In this document: in pieces, positions 8,353-18,100 of the stretch | Position numbering within the stretch: position 1 is the stretch's first letter | How the letters are laid out: each line of letters starts with the position of its first letter | NCBI GenBank assembly: GCA_019636445.1 | Contig: JAHBXO010000005.1 | Location: 186,001 to 250,000, forward strand | DNA length: 64,000 nucleotides | From: Gemmataceae bacterium | GTDB lineage: Bacteria > Planctomycetota > Planctomycetia > Gemmatales > Gemmataceae | Direction: 5' to 3' | The notes under the pieces: model-generated | Seen by the model: only the letters and a program-made list of their open reading frames with translations | Database searches by the model: none | Told to the model about the DNA's origin: nothing | Translations under genes and position numbers: made by a program

Positions 8353-9756
8353 ATGTTCCGCTGGCTTCTCGCCGCCGTTGTGGCTCTGTCGTCCACCGCG
8401 GCGCTCGCCGGGCCGCGCAAGCCGAACGTCGTGTTCATCTTCGCCGACGATCTCGGCTGGCGCGACCTCGGCTGCTACGGGCAGACCAAGATCCGCACGC
8501 CAAACATCGACCGGATCGCCGCCGAAGGCGTGAAACTGACGCGCGCCTACTCCGGCAACGCGGTCTGCGCGCCATCCCGGTGCTGCCTGATGACGGGCAA
8601 GCACCCCGGCCACGCCTACATCCGCGACAACCGCCAGTGGAAGCCGATGCAGAAGTGGAGCGGTCAGGTGCCGCTGCCCGAAGATACGGTCACGCTTCCG
8701 AAGCTCTTCCAGCAGAACGGCTACGCCACCGGCGCGATGGGCAAGTGGGGCCTCGGCTCGCACGAAAACTCCGGCGACCCGAAGAAGCAGGGCATCGACC
8801 ACTTCTTCGGTTACGAGTGCCAGGCGCACGCCCACAACCACTACCCCGCGTACGTCTACCGCAACGGCGCGAAGGTCCCGCTCGACGGCAACGACGACAA
8901 GCCCACCGGCAAGCAGTTCACGCAGGACCTCTTCGAAACCGAGGCACTGACGTTCATCCGCGACCACCAGAAGGATCCGTTCTTCCTCTACCTGCCGTTC
9001 ATCATCCCGCACGTGGCGATCCAGGTGCCGGAAGATTCACTCGCCGAGTACAAGGGGAAGTTCGACGACAAGCCGTACACGGGCAAGGCCTACCTGCATC
9101 ACGACCACCCTCGCGCCGGCCTCGCGGCGATGATCACCCGCATGGACCGTTCCGTCGGCCGCATCCTCGACCTTTTGAAGGAATTGAAACTCGACGACAA
9201 CACCATCGTCGTCTTCACCAGCGACAACGGCCCCGTCGGCCTCTTCGGCGGATCGGACAATCCGTTTTTCGAGTCCAAAGGTGAACTCCGCGGCTGGAAG
9301 GGCAGCCTCTACGAAGGCGGCATTCGCGCTCCGTTCGTCATGAAATGGTCCGGCAAGATCCGCCCCGGCACCGAAAGCGACGTGCTCACCGCGAATTGGG
9401 ACGTGCTGCCGACGCTCTGCGCCGCCGCCGGCATCGCGCCGCCGAAGGGAATCGACGGCATCAACATCCTCCCCGCCCTTGTCGGCCTCGGGAATGTCGC
9501 CCCGCGCGAATACCTCTATTGGGAATTCCCCAGCTACACCGGCCAGCAGGCCGTACGACTGGGGAACTGGAAAGGCACGCGGCAGAACCTGCGCATGAAG
9601 CTGAGCGAAATCGAACTCTACGACCTCGCGAAGGACCCCAACGAGACGACGAACGTGGCCGCGGCGCACCCAGACGTGGTGAAGCGGATCGCCGAGATCC
9701 TGGCGAAGGAGCACGAACCGTCGAAACTCTTCCCGCTGCCGAGCGTGGACAAGTAA
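8353..9756 (+). CDS. Type I sulfatase (arylsulfatase family)
   Basis: The 467-residue product starts with a clear signal peptide (M-F-R-W-L-L-A-A, cut near A-L-A/G-P-R). The sulfatase signature C-A-P-S-R at 72-76 contains Cys72, to be converted to formylglycine. F-A-D-D-L-G-W supplies metal-binding aspartates, G-K-W-G-L-G and T-S-D-N-G-P are the downstream family motifs, and a short C-terminal domain follows. It should hydrolyse sulfate esters in the periplasm, probably on sulfated polysaccharide. I chose the ATG at 8353 over upstream options because the signal peptide begins there; it starts 8 bases after the preceding gene's stop. No catalytic FGE gene is in the window. Confidence 0.93.
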   Translation: MFRWLLAAVVALSSTAALAGPRKPNVVFIFADDLGWRDLGCYGQTKIRTPNIDRIAAEGVKLTRAYSGNAVCAPSRCCLMTGKHPGHAYIRDNRQWKPMQKWSGQVPLPEDTVTLPKLFQQNGYATGAMGKWGLGSHENSGDPKKQGIDHFFGYECQAHAHNHYPAYVYRNGAKVPLDGNDDKPTGKQFTQDLFETEALTFIRDHQKDPFFLYLPFIIPHVAIQVPEDSLAEYKGKFDDKPYTGKAYLHHDHPRAGLAAMITRMDRSVGRILDLLKELKLDDNTIVVFTSDNGPVGLFGGSDNPFFESKGELRGWKGSLYEGGIRAPFVMKWSGKIRPGTESDVLTANWDVLPTLCAAAGIAPPKGIDGINILPALVGLGNVAPREYLYWEFPSYTGQQAVRLGNWKGTRQNLRMKLSEIELYDLAKDPNETTNVAAAHPDVVKRIAEILAKEHEPSKLFPLPSVDK

Positions 9757-9816
9757 AGATTGGCAGGGATTGATTTCCGGGTGGACTCCGAGAGGCGACG
9801 GGGCGACTCGATCGCT

Positions 9817-10030
9817 GATGTCTTTTGGCCCCGGCAGGGGCCGCGGGTTGTAGCCACGGGTGGAGCGTAGCGGAACCCGTGGTTGGCGGAACGAAGTCAA
9901 CGACCCCGGAAGGGGTCGCGGAACCGACCGCCGTCCCTTCGCCCCTTCGGGGCGAGTCATTTCATCGACGCAACCACGGGTTCCGCTGCGCTCCACCCGT
10001 GGCTAAAGTCCGTTGCCCCATTCGGGGCAA
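9817..10030. repeat. Composite hairpin repeat A, copy 1
   Basis: This fills most of the 386-base gap between the convergent sulfatase and exonuclease genes. Two 33-base units, 9852-9884 and 9972-10004, are reverse complements with one mismatch, and each is a CCACGGGT...ACCCGTGG hairpin. Smaller GC hairpins (GGCCCC/GGGGCC, GACCCC/GGGGTC, GCCCC/GGGGC) lie before, between and after them. A diverged second copy with the same order is at 23583-23781. I see no coding sequence in the gap. Confidence 0.85.
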
Positions 10031-10142
10031 AAAGGCCAAGTACTAAGCTCGAGGTTCCAATCGCCTTCGGGTGAGGCCGACCTTCGCTGTGACGTGGATA
10101 GTCCTCGATCTTTGGGACAACGAGACTCTAACGACCAGTCGT

Positions 10143-11147
10143 TCAATCGTAGCTGTCGCGCGTGTCGGCGTAGAGGTCGCCGTTCGGGCCGCCCTTGTAG
10201 AAGCGCCGGCCGAGCGTGACGTTGTACGGCGTCCACGCCGTCTGGTTGTTCCGATCCTCGCGAACGTCCCGCAGGACCATGTGCATCCGCGTGTCCATCA
10301 GGTCGATGGCGTGCAACAGGATCGCCTCGGGCGTCATGGGCACTTTCGGGCTGCCGTGCTCCAGCGTCCCGTGATGGCTGAGGATCATGTGTTTGAGACG
10401 GATCAGCATTTCCCGCGGGAACGGTTCGCCCATCAGCTCTTCCACCTTCGGCATCTGCTCGACCAGCATTTCGACGCCGATGGATATATGGCCGATCAGT
10501 TGCCCCTCGTCGCAGTAGCCGAAGCTGCGGGTGTAAGTGAGTTCCCGGGTTTTTCCGATGTCGTGCAGGAACAGGCCCATCAGGATGAGGTCGCGGTCGA
10601 CGCCGGGGTAGAACGGCACGAGCTTGTCGGCGATGTCCATCATCGAGACGGTGTGTTCGAGCAACCCGCCGACGTAGGCATGGTGCAGCTTCACGCCGGC
10701 GGGGCAGGCGGCGAACGCGCGCATGAGCGCGTCGTCCATCAGGAAGCACTCCGCCAGCGCGCGAAGGTGCGGGCTGTCCAGGCGCAGCAGGTAGGTCCGC
10801 AGCTTGTCGGACAGCTGGCCGATGTCGAACGGCGTGTGCGGCATGAAGTCGCCGAGTTCGACCTTCTGGTGCTCCACCTTCTCGATGTGGTTGAGCACGA
10901 CTTGCAGCGTGCCCATGTAGTTCTGGACCTTGCCGTCGCACCGGACGAAGTCGCCGTTCTCGAAGGTGCGGAAGACCGATTCGCCGGCGTTCCACATGCG
11001 CGCCGACAGGCCTCCGGTCCGGTCGCGGATTTCCAGCTGCAGGTAGAGGTTGCCGTTCTTGTTCGCGCGGAGCTGCTTGTCGCTGGCGAGGAAGATTTCG
11101 TCGAAGGCGTCGCCGTCGCGGAGTTGTTCGATGGATTGCCGGCTCAT
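10143..11147 (-). CDS. YhaM-like 3'-5' exoribonuclease (OB fold plus HD domain)
   Basis: This 334-residue protein has an N-terminal OB-like nucleic-acid-binding domain (about 15-100, N-L-Y-L-Q-L-E-I-R-D-R-T-G). An HD hydrolase domain follows (about 150-310) with the metal ligands in G-G-L-L-E-H-T, L-H-D-I-G-K, I-L-S-H-H-G and H-A-I-D-L-M-D. This matches the YhaM family, which degrades single-stranded RNA or DNA from the 3' end. The frame is open far upstream, but that part is antisense to nothing conserved and lies over the glycosyltransferase gene, so I start at the ATG 11147, where the OB domain begins. It follows the glycosyltransferase by 14 bases. Confidence 0.9.
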   Translation of the reverse strand: MSRQSIEQLRDGDAFDEIFLASDKQLRANKNGNLYLQLEIRDRTGGLSARMWNAGESVFRTFENGDFVRCDGKVQNYMGTLQVVLNHIEKVEHQKVELGDFMPHTPFDIGQLSDKLRTYLLRLDSPHLRALAECFLMDDALMRAFAACPAGVKLHHAYVGGLLEHTVSMMDIADKLVPFYPGVDRDLILMGLFLHDIGKTRELTYTRSFGYCDEGQLIGHISIGVEMLVEQMPKVEELMGEPFPREMLIRLKHMILSHHGTLEHGSPKVPMTPEAILLHAIDLMDTRMHMVLRDVREDRNNQTAWTPYNVTLGRRFYKGGPNGDLYADTRDSYD

Positions 11148-11161
11148 GGTGGGGTACTCGA

Positions 11162-12232
11162 TCAGGAACGGTCGCGAAGGGCGGCGCGCGCGGCGGGCGC
11201 CCAGGGTTGCGGACCGACGCGCACGCCGTCGTCGGTCGTGAACAAGCTGCGGAACGAACGGATCCCCTGCGTCGCGAAGCGCGGCAGGCAGGTGAGGCCC
11301 CAGTACAGCAGGGCCTTCCGGTCCAGACCGCATTCCCGCAGGAGCTGTGCGAAGCGGCGGTTCGCCTCGCGATACTCCTTGCGGTCGTACGCGAGGTAGG
11401 CGTAGTAGAAAAGTTCGTCCTTCAGCGTGCGCCGGAGCAGGGCGATTTCGTCCGGCCCGAGGGGAACGCCGCTGGCGAGGTGCGCCCGGCGCGTGTCGCA
11501 GAATTCGAGCGCCATGCGATCCCAACCCGTCGTCATCTGCGAGGGGTGCTGGACGTAGACGGCCAGCGCGTCGGGGCAGAATGCGAAGACGCGCCGCGCC
11601 GCGATCCGCAGGTACAGTTCCCAGTCGCCGGCGGCGTTGAGCTTCGGGTTGAAGTACCCGGATTCGTCCAGCACTTCGCGGCGCTGGTAGACGGCCCCGG
11701 TGAAAACGATGTTCCGGCGGATGAGTTGGCGGTGGAACGCGGTGCGCTCGAAGACGCGGAATCCGTCGACGGCGGCATGCGGCAAGTCGCGGAACTCGTC
11801 GCGGCCGGCCCACTCGCTCCAGGGCGTGAAGCCCTCGGTTTCGTTGCCGACGTGCGCCTCGGCGAAGGCGACGCCGACCTCCGGGTGCGCGTCGAGAAAT
11901 GCGAGCATCTTCGGCGCGACGCCGGGCAGCCAGAGGTCGTCGGAATCGAGGTAGGCGATCACGCGACCGGTCGCGGCGACGATGCCTGTGTTCCGCGCCG
12001 TCGAGAGGCCTTTGTTCGTCTGGTAGACGTACCGGAGGTCCGGCCCCGCGAGGAGATCGATCGTGGCTTTCGTTTCGTCGGTCGAGCCATCGTCGACGAC
12101 CACGATTTCGAGGCCGTCGACGCCGGCATTGCGCAGCGAACCGAGGCAGGCGGTGAGGAACGAGGCCCGATTGTAGGTGCAGACGATGACACTGAGCGGC
12201 GGTCGTGCAGTGCCCGGGGCGGGAGAACTCAT
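11162..12232 (-). CDS. Glycosyltransferase family 2
   Basis: The 356-residue product is a GT-A fold enzyme. V-I-V-C-T-Y-N-R begins the nucleotide-sugar site, V-V-D-D-G-S-T follows, and Y-L-D-S-D-D (about residue 95) is the metal-binding DxD. It has no membrane span and is likely cytosolic or peripherally attached, transferring a sugar to a cell-surface glycan or lipid carrier. The acceptor cannot be told from sequence. It heads a probable two-gene transcript with the exonuclease and is divergent from 12407, with a 174-base promoter region between them. Confidence 0.9.
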   Translation of the reverse strand: MSSPAPGTARPPLSVIVCTYNRASFLTACLGSLRNAGVDGLEIVVVDDGSTDETKATIDLLAGPDLRYVYQTNKGLSTARNTGIVAATGRVIAYLDSDDLWLPGVAPKMLAFLDAHPEVGVAFAEAHVGNETEGFTPWSEWAGRDEFRDLPHAAVDGFRVFERTAFHRQLIRRNIVFTGAVYQRREVLDESGYFNPKLNAAGDWELYLRIAARRVFAFCPDALAVYVQHPSQMTTGWDRMALEFCDTRRAHLASGVPLGPDEIALLRRTLKDELFYYAYLAYDRKEYREANRRFAQLLRECGLDRKALLYWGLTCLPRFATQGIRSFRSLFTTDDGVRVGPQPWAPAARAALRDRS

Positions 12233-12406
12233 GATCGATATCGGGCCAGTCGCCGGCGGATACGGTCCTTGTCACATGATACGGGGGATCGCGGGGAATT
12301 CATCGCGGGCCGGCACCCCGACCACCACACAATTTCCTTTGGGGAGCCTCGCGCGCCGCGATACACTAGCCGCAGCGGCTCCCCATTCCCGTTCGGAAAT
12401 TCCCCC

Positions 12407-13378
12407 ATGCCCTCCAAAGGCCAGATTACCGCGACCACTTGCGTCTTCTACGAGCGCCCCGTGGTGTTCTCGCAATTGGAGCACGCCGTCGCGAAGGACT
12501 ACGAGATCGCCAAGACCGTTGAGGAACCCGCGACGGAATGGATGTTCGCCGGTTCGACGCTGGTGATCCCCTACCGGCCGGACGTGCGCGGCTTCGCGAT
12601 GGTCGATCTGGTCGATCATCCCTGGCCGGACACGATGGGCGATCCCGTGAAGGAACAGATGCTCTTCGCCGCGTGGGGATCGGGGCAGTTCGGCCCGTTC
12701 GCGCAGCCCGGCGGCCTCAAGCGGGCAACGGAGCAGTGCTGGGGATGGCCGCCGGGAAAGGGTGTGCCGGAGGCCGTCTCCGGCTTCGCCCGCGCCCGCA
12801 TCAGCTACTCGCTTGGCGGCGCGGCCGAGGGCGTCCAACTCGTCCCGGACGACTACGATCCGATCGGCGAACTCCAATTCCTCACCGAACTGACCTCGCG
12901 CCTGATGAATCTGCCGCAGACGCTCTGCTACTACAATCCGAACGGCGAAGTGCTCCGGGGCCGGGCGGAGTTCAAGGACGCGATGAAATACGCCGCGAGT
13001 GACGGAGAACCGCCACTGGAGCTTTGGGCCAACGTCCGCGTCTTCAACCTCGTCGAGGGCTGGCTGATGATGGATACCGCCGGCCACATGCAGTTCAACG
13101 CCCCGAACAAACCGCCCTTCCCCGATTTCGAAGCCATCTTCCCGAAGGGCAAATACGACCCGCGCGAGGTCGATACGTTTTTCCGCAATCTCGCGCTCTA
13201 CCTGCTGGCCAACGGTGCCACGACCATCAAGGACGGCGACACCATCGACGGCCCCGGCGGGAACTGGAAGGTTCTGGCCCGGAAGGACGGGCTGATGATG
13301 CCGCCCCGCAATACGCTCCGCCTGCACCCCGTCGGCGAAACGATTCCGGAACCGTACGGCACGATGGGGAACGAATAA
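12407..13378 (+). CDS. DUF4261-like protein
   Basis: This 323-residue soluble protein has no signal peptide or membrane span. The middle (W-G-S-G-Q-F-G-P-F) and the end (I-K-D-G-D-T-I-D-G-P-G-G, then an N-T-L-R-L-H-P segment) resemble my recollection of DUF4261 proteins, whose function is unknown. The match is from memory and only moderate. The chosen ATG 12407 is the first Met where the conserved part begins; the same frame is open upstream but runs antisense over the glycosyltransferase. The gene ends 87 bases before the coiled-coil membrane protein gene. Confidence 0.6.
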   Translation: MPSKGQITATTCVFYERPVVFSQLEHAVAKDYEIAKTVEEPATEWMFAGSTLVIPYRPDVRGFAMVDLVDHPWPDTMGDPVKEQMLFAAWGSGQFGPFAQPGGLKRATEQCWGWPPGKGVPEAVSGFARARISYSLGGAAEGVQLVPDDYDPIGELQFLTELTSRLMNLPQTLCYYNPNGEVLRGRAEFKDAMKYAASDGEPPLELWANVRVFNLVEGWLMMDTAGHMQFNAPNKPPFPDFEAIFPKGKYDPREVDTFFRNLALYLLANGATTIKDGDTIDGPGGNWKVLARKDGLMMPPRNTLRLHPVGETIPEPYGTMGNE

Positions 13379-13465
13379 GGGATTCCGGGGTCGGACGATG
13401 GCGCGATAGGATGATGAAATCGGTAGCCGCGACCGTCGTTGTTCGGGAAAGGCCGGAACGCGAAC

Positions 13466-15166
13466 ATGACCCCGACAATACCCGCCCCGCTGGACCGCTC
13501 CATCGCCCGCGCCCGCCGAAGGTTGTTCGGCGACCGCTGGCTGCACGCCGTCGGTCTGGGTGTCACCGCCGGACTGGGCACCGGACTGCTGTGGTTCCTC
13601 GCCGAACCGTGGCTCTTCAGCACGCCCGTCGACGGCGTGCGCTGGATCGTCGCCGGTGCCGCCACCGGCCTCGGGGCGCTCGCCGGGACCGTCTGGTCCT
13701 TCGCCACGCGACCCTCGAAGGCCGTCGCCGCACTCGAACTCGATCGCCGCTTCGCATTGCACGAACGCGTCACCACCGCCGTCGGCCTGCGGTCCGAAGA
13801 ACGCGAGTCCCCGGCCGGGCAGGCGCTGCTCGCCGATGCCGCCGCCCAGGTCGCCACCCTGCGCGTCGCCGAGAAGTTCCCGATCCGCCCGCGCCGCAGC
13901 CTCGGCGGCGTTCCCGTCCTCGCCGCGTCTCTCGCCGCCGCCTTCGCCTTCTACCACCCCGACACCTCCGGTGCCGCGCCGACGACCGAAGGCCCCGCCG
14001 GCCGCAACCCCCTCGCCGCGACCAAACTCCCCGCCGACGCCGCCAAACTGCCCACCGAGAAGTTCACCAAGATGGTCAAGCCCGACCAGTTGGACCGCAA
14101 GAAATCGAACGAACTGCTCAAACTCGAGGAGGAACTCGACAAGACCATGGAGAAGTGGCGCAAGGACGACGCCAAGGACGAACAACAGGCCCGCGAGAAG
14201 GTAGCGGAACTGACCGCGCTCGAGGACAAGATCGCGAAGTTCAAGGAGCAGGAGTACCAGAGGTTCAAGCAGTTGGAGGAGCAACTCCAGCAACTCGACA
14301 AACTGAACAAGGAGAAGGAATTCGAGGACGGCCCGGCCAAGGAGTTCAACGACGCGCTCGCGAAGGGAAACCTCAAGAAGGCGGTCGAGGAACTGGACGA
14401 ACTCAAGAAGAAGGTAAAGGAGAAGAAGTTCGAGCCGAAGGATTTGGCCAAGCTCGACAACCAGATGAAGGAGATGAAGAAGCAACTGACGGCGAACAAG
14501 GAGAAGAAGGAGAAGCTCGACCAGCTGCGCAAGAAGATCGATCAGGCCAAGAAGGACGGGAAGGACGCCGAGGCGCTCGAGCGCGAGCTGGCACAGGCCG
14601 AGGCGGAGATGAAGCAGGCCGGTGAACAGATGGAGAAAATGGCGCAGAAGATGGAAAAGATCCGCCAGATGGCGCAGAACGGCGAGATGGAAAAGCTCGC
14701 GGAAGAGTTGGCGCAGCTCGGCGACCAGATGAAGGGGATCGAGGGCGAGATCCAGGACCTCGAAGACGCCGACGATTACTTGCAGAAGCTGCGGGACGAA
14801 CTCAAGAAGGCGTGCAAGCAGTGCGAGGGGAAGAAGGGGAACGGCTCGCCCGAGCCGAAGGACGACGCGGAATGGACGCCCGAGGGCCAGGTGGGCATGG
14901 GCAAGCGCAAGGAGGACAAGGACGCGAAGACGAACTCGAAGGACGAGCGCATCCGCGGCCTCTTCGACAAGACGGGACAGAAGCGCTACGCCGGGGCGAT
15001 CAAGGGGCCGGCGTTCACGAAGAAGTCGACGGTGGAACTGGGCCAGCAGATCCAGCAGGCGGCCCAGGAGGCGCCGCGCGCGATCGACGCGCAGCAGGTG
15101 CCGAAGGAAGCCCAGGCCGGCGTGAAGGAATACTTCGAGAAGATCGGCGGCACCGAAAAGAAGTGA
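13466..15166 (+). CDS. Membrane protein with long coiled coil, DUF4175-like layout
   Basis: The N-terminal 170 of 566 residues hold two or three membrane segments (about 27-50, 58-80 and 150-165) around a conserved-looking stretch A-L-E-L-D-R-R-F. Residues about 190-470 are almost wholly charged (Lys, Glu, Gln, Leu) and form a long coiled coil with short repeated patterns such as K-E-K-K. A Cys pair (K-A-C-K-Q-C) lies near 450. The C-terminus is globular and ends K-E-Y-F-E-K-I-G. The layout recalls DUF4175 membrane proteins, but I cannot confirm homology. It converges with the large kinase gene, with 10 bases between the stops. Confidence 0.75.
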   Translation: MTPTIPAPLDRSIARARRRLFGDRWLHAVGLGVTAGLGTGLLWFLAEPWLFSTPVDGVRWIVAGAATGLGALAGTVWSFATRPSKAVAALELDRRFALHERVTTAVGLRSEERESPAGQALLADAAAQVATLRVAEKFPIRPRRSLGGVPVLAASLAAAFAFYHPDTSGAAPTTEGPAGRNPLAATKLPADAAKLPTEKFTKMVKPDQLDRKKSNELLKLEEELDKTMEKWRKDDAKDEQQAREKVAELTALEDKIAKFKEQEYQRFKQLEEQLQQLDKLNKEKEFEDGPAKEFNDALAKGNLKKAVEELDELKKKVKEKKFEPKDLAKLDNQMKEMKKQLTANKEKKEKLDQLRKKIDQAKKDGKDAEALERELAQAEAEMKQAGEQMEKMAQKMEKIRQMAQNGEMEKLAEELAQLGDQMKGIEGEIQDLEDADDYLQKLRDELKKACKQCEGKKGNGSPEPKDDAEWTPEGQVGMGKRKEDKDAKTNSKDERIRGLFDKTGQKRYAGAIKGPAFTKKSTVELGQQIQQAAQEAPRAIDAQQVPKEAQAGVKEYFEKIGGTEKK

Positions 15167-15176
15167 ACCGCCGGGT

Positions 15177-18100
15177 TCACTTCACCGCGAACACTTCCAC
15201 CTTCGCGATGTGCAGCGTGTGGTCCTTGCCCGTCGCAGTGTTTTCCAGGATGAAATCGAGCGGCGCGCCGACCGGGGCCGTGAAATCGAGCGCCGCCGTC
15301 TGCCAGGTCCCGCCCGTCGCGGGCAGCGCGAGCTGCGCGATGCGCAGGAACTTCTCCTTCGGCTTGCGCACGCTCGCCGTGGTCGTCACGCCCTCCGGGG
15401 CGAGGTATTCGACCACGACGCGATAGGCCTGGCCTCCGACGATCTTGCTCATCGAGCCTTCGCCGAAATCGAACTGCACCTGCGACGACACCGCGTCGTT
15501 CAGGTTCGTCACGCCGAGCGCCGGCCGGCCCTTCACCTCCCCGCCCGTGAATTCCGCCTCGGATTCGGTCTTCCAGCAATGCCCCTTCACGCCCGCGGGC
15601 AGCAGCTTCCAGGTTTCCGCCGACGGCTTCTTGTCCCGAATCGAATACTGGAACGGGACCTTGTCCGCGAAATCGACGGCGTAAACCTTCTCGCCGGCGG
15701 GCGCGGGATTCGTGGCCTTCGGTTCCGTCGCCGCGGATTCCCGCAGCGGAACGATTTCGACCTTGTGGAGGTAGAGCGTGTTCCCCTCGCCGACGGTGGT
15801 GTTGGCGATCTGAAGGTCGATTTCGGTTTCCGCGTCCGGCCGGACGAAGTCGATCGTCGCCGTCCGCCAGCGGCCGCCCGTCCCGGCCAGGTCGATCGCG
15901 GCGATGGAGAAGTAGCCGTCTTTGGGTTTGCGGAGTTGGGCCTTGCCCTTCGCGTCGTTCTTGGTGAGGTATTCGATCTTCGCCCGATAGCGTTCGCCGG
16001 CCTTCAGCGCGCCCAGATCCCGAATGAGCAGCTGACTGCTGAGCGTATCGTTCAGGTTGGTGACGCCGAGCCCTGCGCGGCCTTCCACCTCCCCGGCGCG
16101 GAACTCCGCGACGGAGGCGGCGTTCCAGCAATCGACGAACACGCCCGGCGGAAACGCCGGTACCGGTTCGCCGGCGAACTTCCGCTCCGCGAACGTGGAG
16201 CGGAACGCGGGTACGGAATCGAAGGCCACCGCATGAACGGCGGGCCCTTCGATCGCGGCCTGCGGGACCGGTTTCGCCGCAGACACGAGCGCCGCCAGTT
16301 TCAGCGCCCGGATCCGCAACGTACCGCCCGCGCCGGTGTCGTTGTTGTGGAATTCGAGCCGACCGGCGGTCGCGCCCTTCAGATCGAGTTCGAAGGTCGC
16401 GGTCTTCCAGGTTCCGTTGGTCGGATCGAGCTTCACGAGATCGAAGGCCTTGTCGCGCGTCGGCTTCGTGGGCAGGAAGCGCAGGTTGAGTTTGGACGTC
16501 GACATGGAATCGGTCCGGTATTCGAGTGTCAGGTGCGCCTTGCCGTCGAAACCGTCGGTTTCGGGCGAGAGAAGCATGGCGGAACCTTTCTCGAGTAGAT
16601 TCTTCGAACCGATGACCATCGTGCCGTCGAGCAACTCGGCAAAGAACTCGGCCTGATCGTTCTCGCGCCAGGGGCGGCCGGTCCAGTTTGCCGGCCAGGC
16701 ACCGGTCTTCTGATCGACCTTCCAGTCCTTCTGGTCGTTGGCACCCGCGACGAGTTTCCCGACCTCGCGGAACGCCTGCAGCTTCGCCGCATCCAATGCG
16801 TAACGGGGCGCACCCGCGACATTCGGGACGGGTGGATCGGATTCAGCGATCTCGATCTTGCGGATGTGCAGGAACTTCTCGATGCCCAGGGTTCGCGAGC
16901 CGAAGGTGATCTGGATATCGCCCGTTTCGGGCATCGTGAACTTGTGCGAGTACCACTTCCAGGTTCCGGAACCGACCTCCGTGGTCGCGATTGTCTTCCA
17001 ATCGCCGAGGATTTGAACCGAGGAGTATCCTTTCACGCCGGTGTCGGTCTTCGTTTCGAACCGCACTTCGTAACTCTTGCCGGGCTGGAACGACACGAGG
17101 TTCGCGCGATCGGGTCGGAAGACGAGCTGGGTCGCGGCCGTGCCCTCGCTCGCGCCGACGAGGAAGATCCGTTGTCCGGCAAAGGCTTCATTACGGAATT
17201 CCCCGGTCGCCTCCATGCGATAGACCTGGCAGTTCCACCCGGCGGGAAGTTTGCCAAGGCGCCCTTCGCGGAGCTGGTTGTGCTGGAAGACGGCGCGGAA
17301 GGTCTCGATCTCCGCCGGGTCGAATTTCTGCACGATCCGACCGGTGGCCGCCGGCTGCGCGGTCGTCGCGACGACCGGCGTGGTCTTCGTCGGTTCCACC
17401 TTGTTCGGGGCCGGCTTCGGCGGGTTCCCCTTCGGCGGTGTCGGGTCGGGGTTCGGCTTGGCGGGATTCGCCAGGGCCGTCGCGGGCGGCACCGCGATCG
17501 GCGTGCCCGCGGCATCCGATTCGTTCGTCCCGCCACCGAGGACCGCCCACGTCACGACTCCGACCGCGACGGCGACCGCGCCGCCCACGCCGGCATACAG
17601 CTTCCACGGCTTCTGGGATCGGGCCAGACCCAAACGCTTGCTCGCGCCGATCCGCGCCGTGCCCCCCGTCGCCAGTTCGCTCAGGGTCGCCTGCATCTCC
17701 ACCGAGTTCGCGAGGTCCGTGCCCGACAGGCTCACCACCATCCGCTGTGCTCCGGCGTTCGGCAGCCATTCCGCCACCGCCGTAATGACTTCGCCTGGCG
17801 TCTGATATCGCTTCTCCGGTTTCTTGTTCAGCATCTTCGCCACCACCTTCGCCAGCCCGGAAGGGAAGGTGCGGTCGATCGTCGTCAGCGACGGCGCGTC
17901 CTTCATCTGGTGCTGCACGAGCTTCTGCGTCGTGTTGCCGGAGAACGGCGGCGTGCCCGTCACCAGCGCGAAAAACGTCGCGCCGAGGCTGTAGATGTCG
18001 GATCGGATGTCGATGTTCGGCGCGTTCATCGCCTGTTCGGGCGAAATGAAATCGGCCGTGCCGACGATGGCGCCCTCGTCCATGCGCTCCGTGAGTTTGT

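Noticed and set aside
9817-10030. CRISPR array or small RNA cluster in the hairpin-rich gap
   Set aside because: There are no regularly spaced direct repeats with unique spacers; the units are inverted pairs of short hairpins.
11148-12275. Upstream extension of the HD exonuclease frame
   Set aside because: It overlaps the GT2 gene in another frame, has Arg/Pro-rich composition and no domain; the OB fold begins at the ATG 11147.
12272-14485. 737-residue minus-strand frame rich in Leu and Gly
   Set aside because: It is the mirror of the coiled-coil gene and the DUF4261-like gene on the plus strand and has no recognisable domain.
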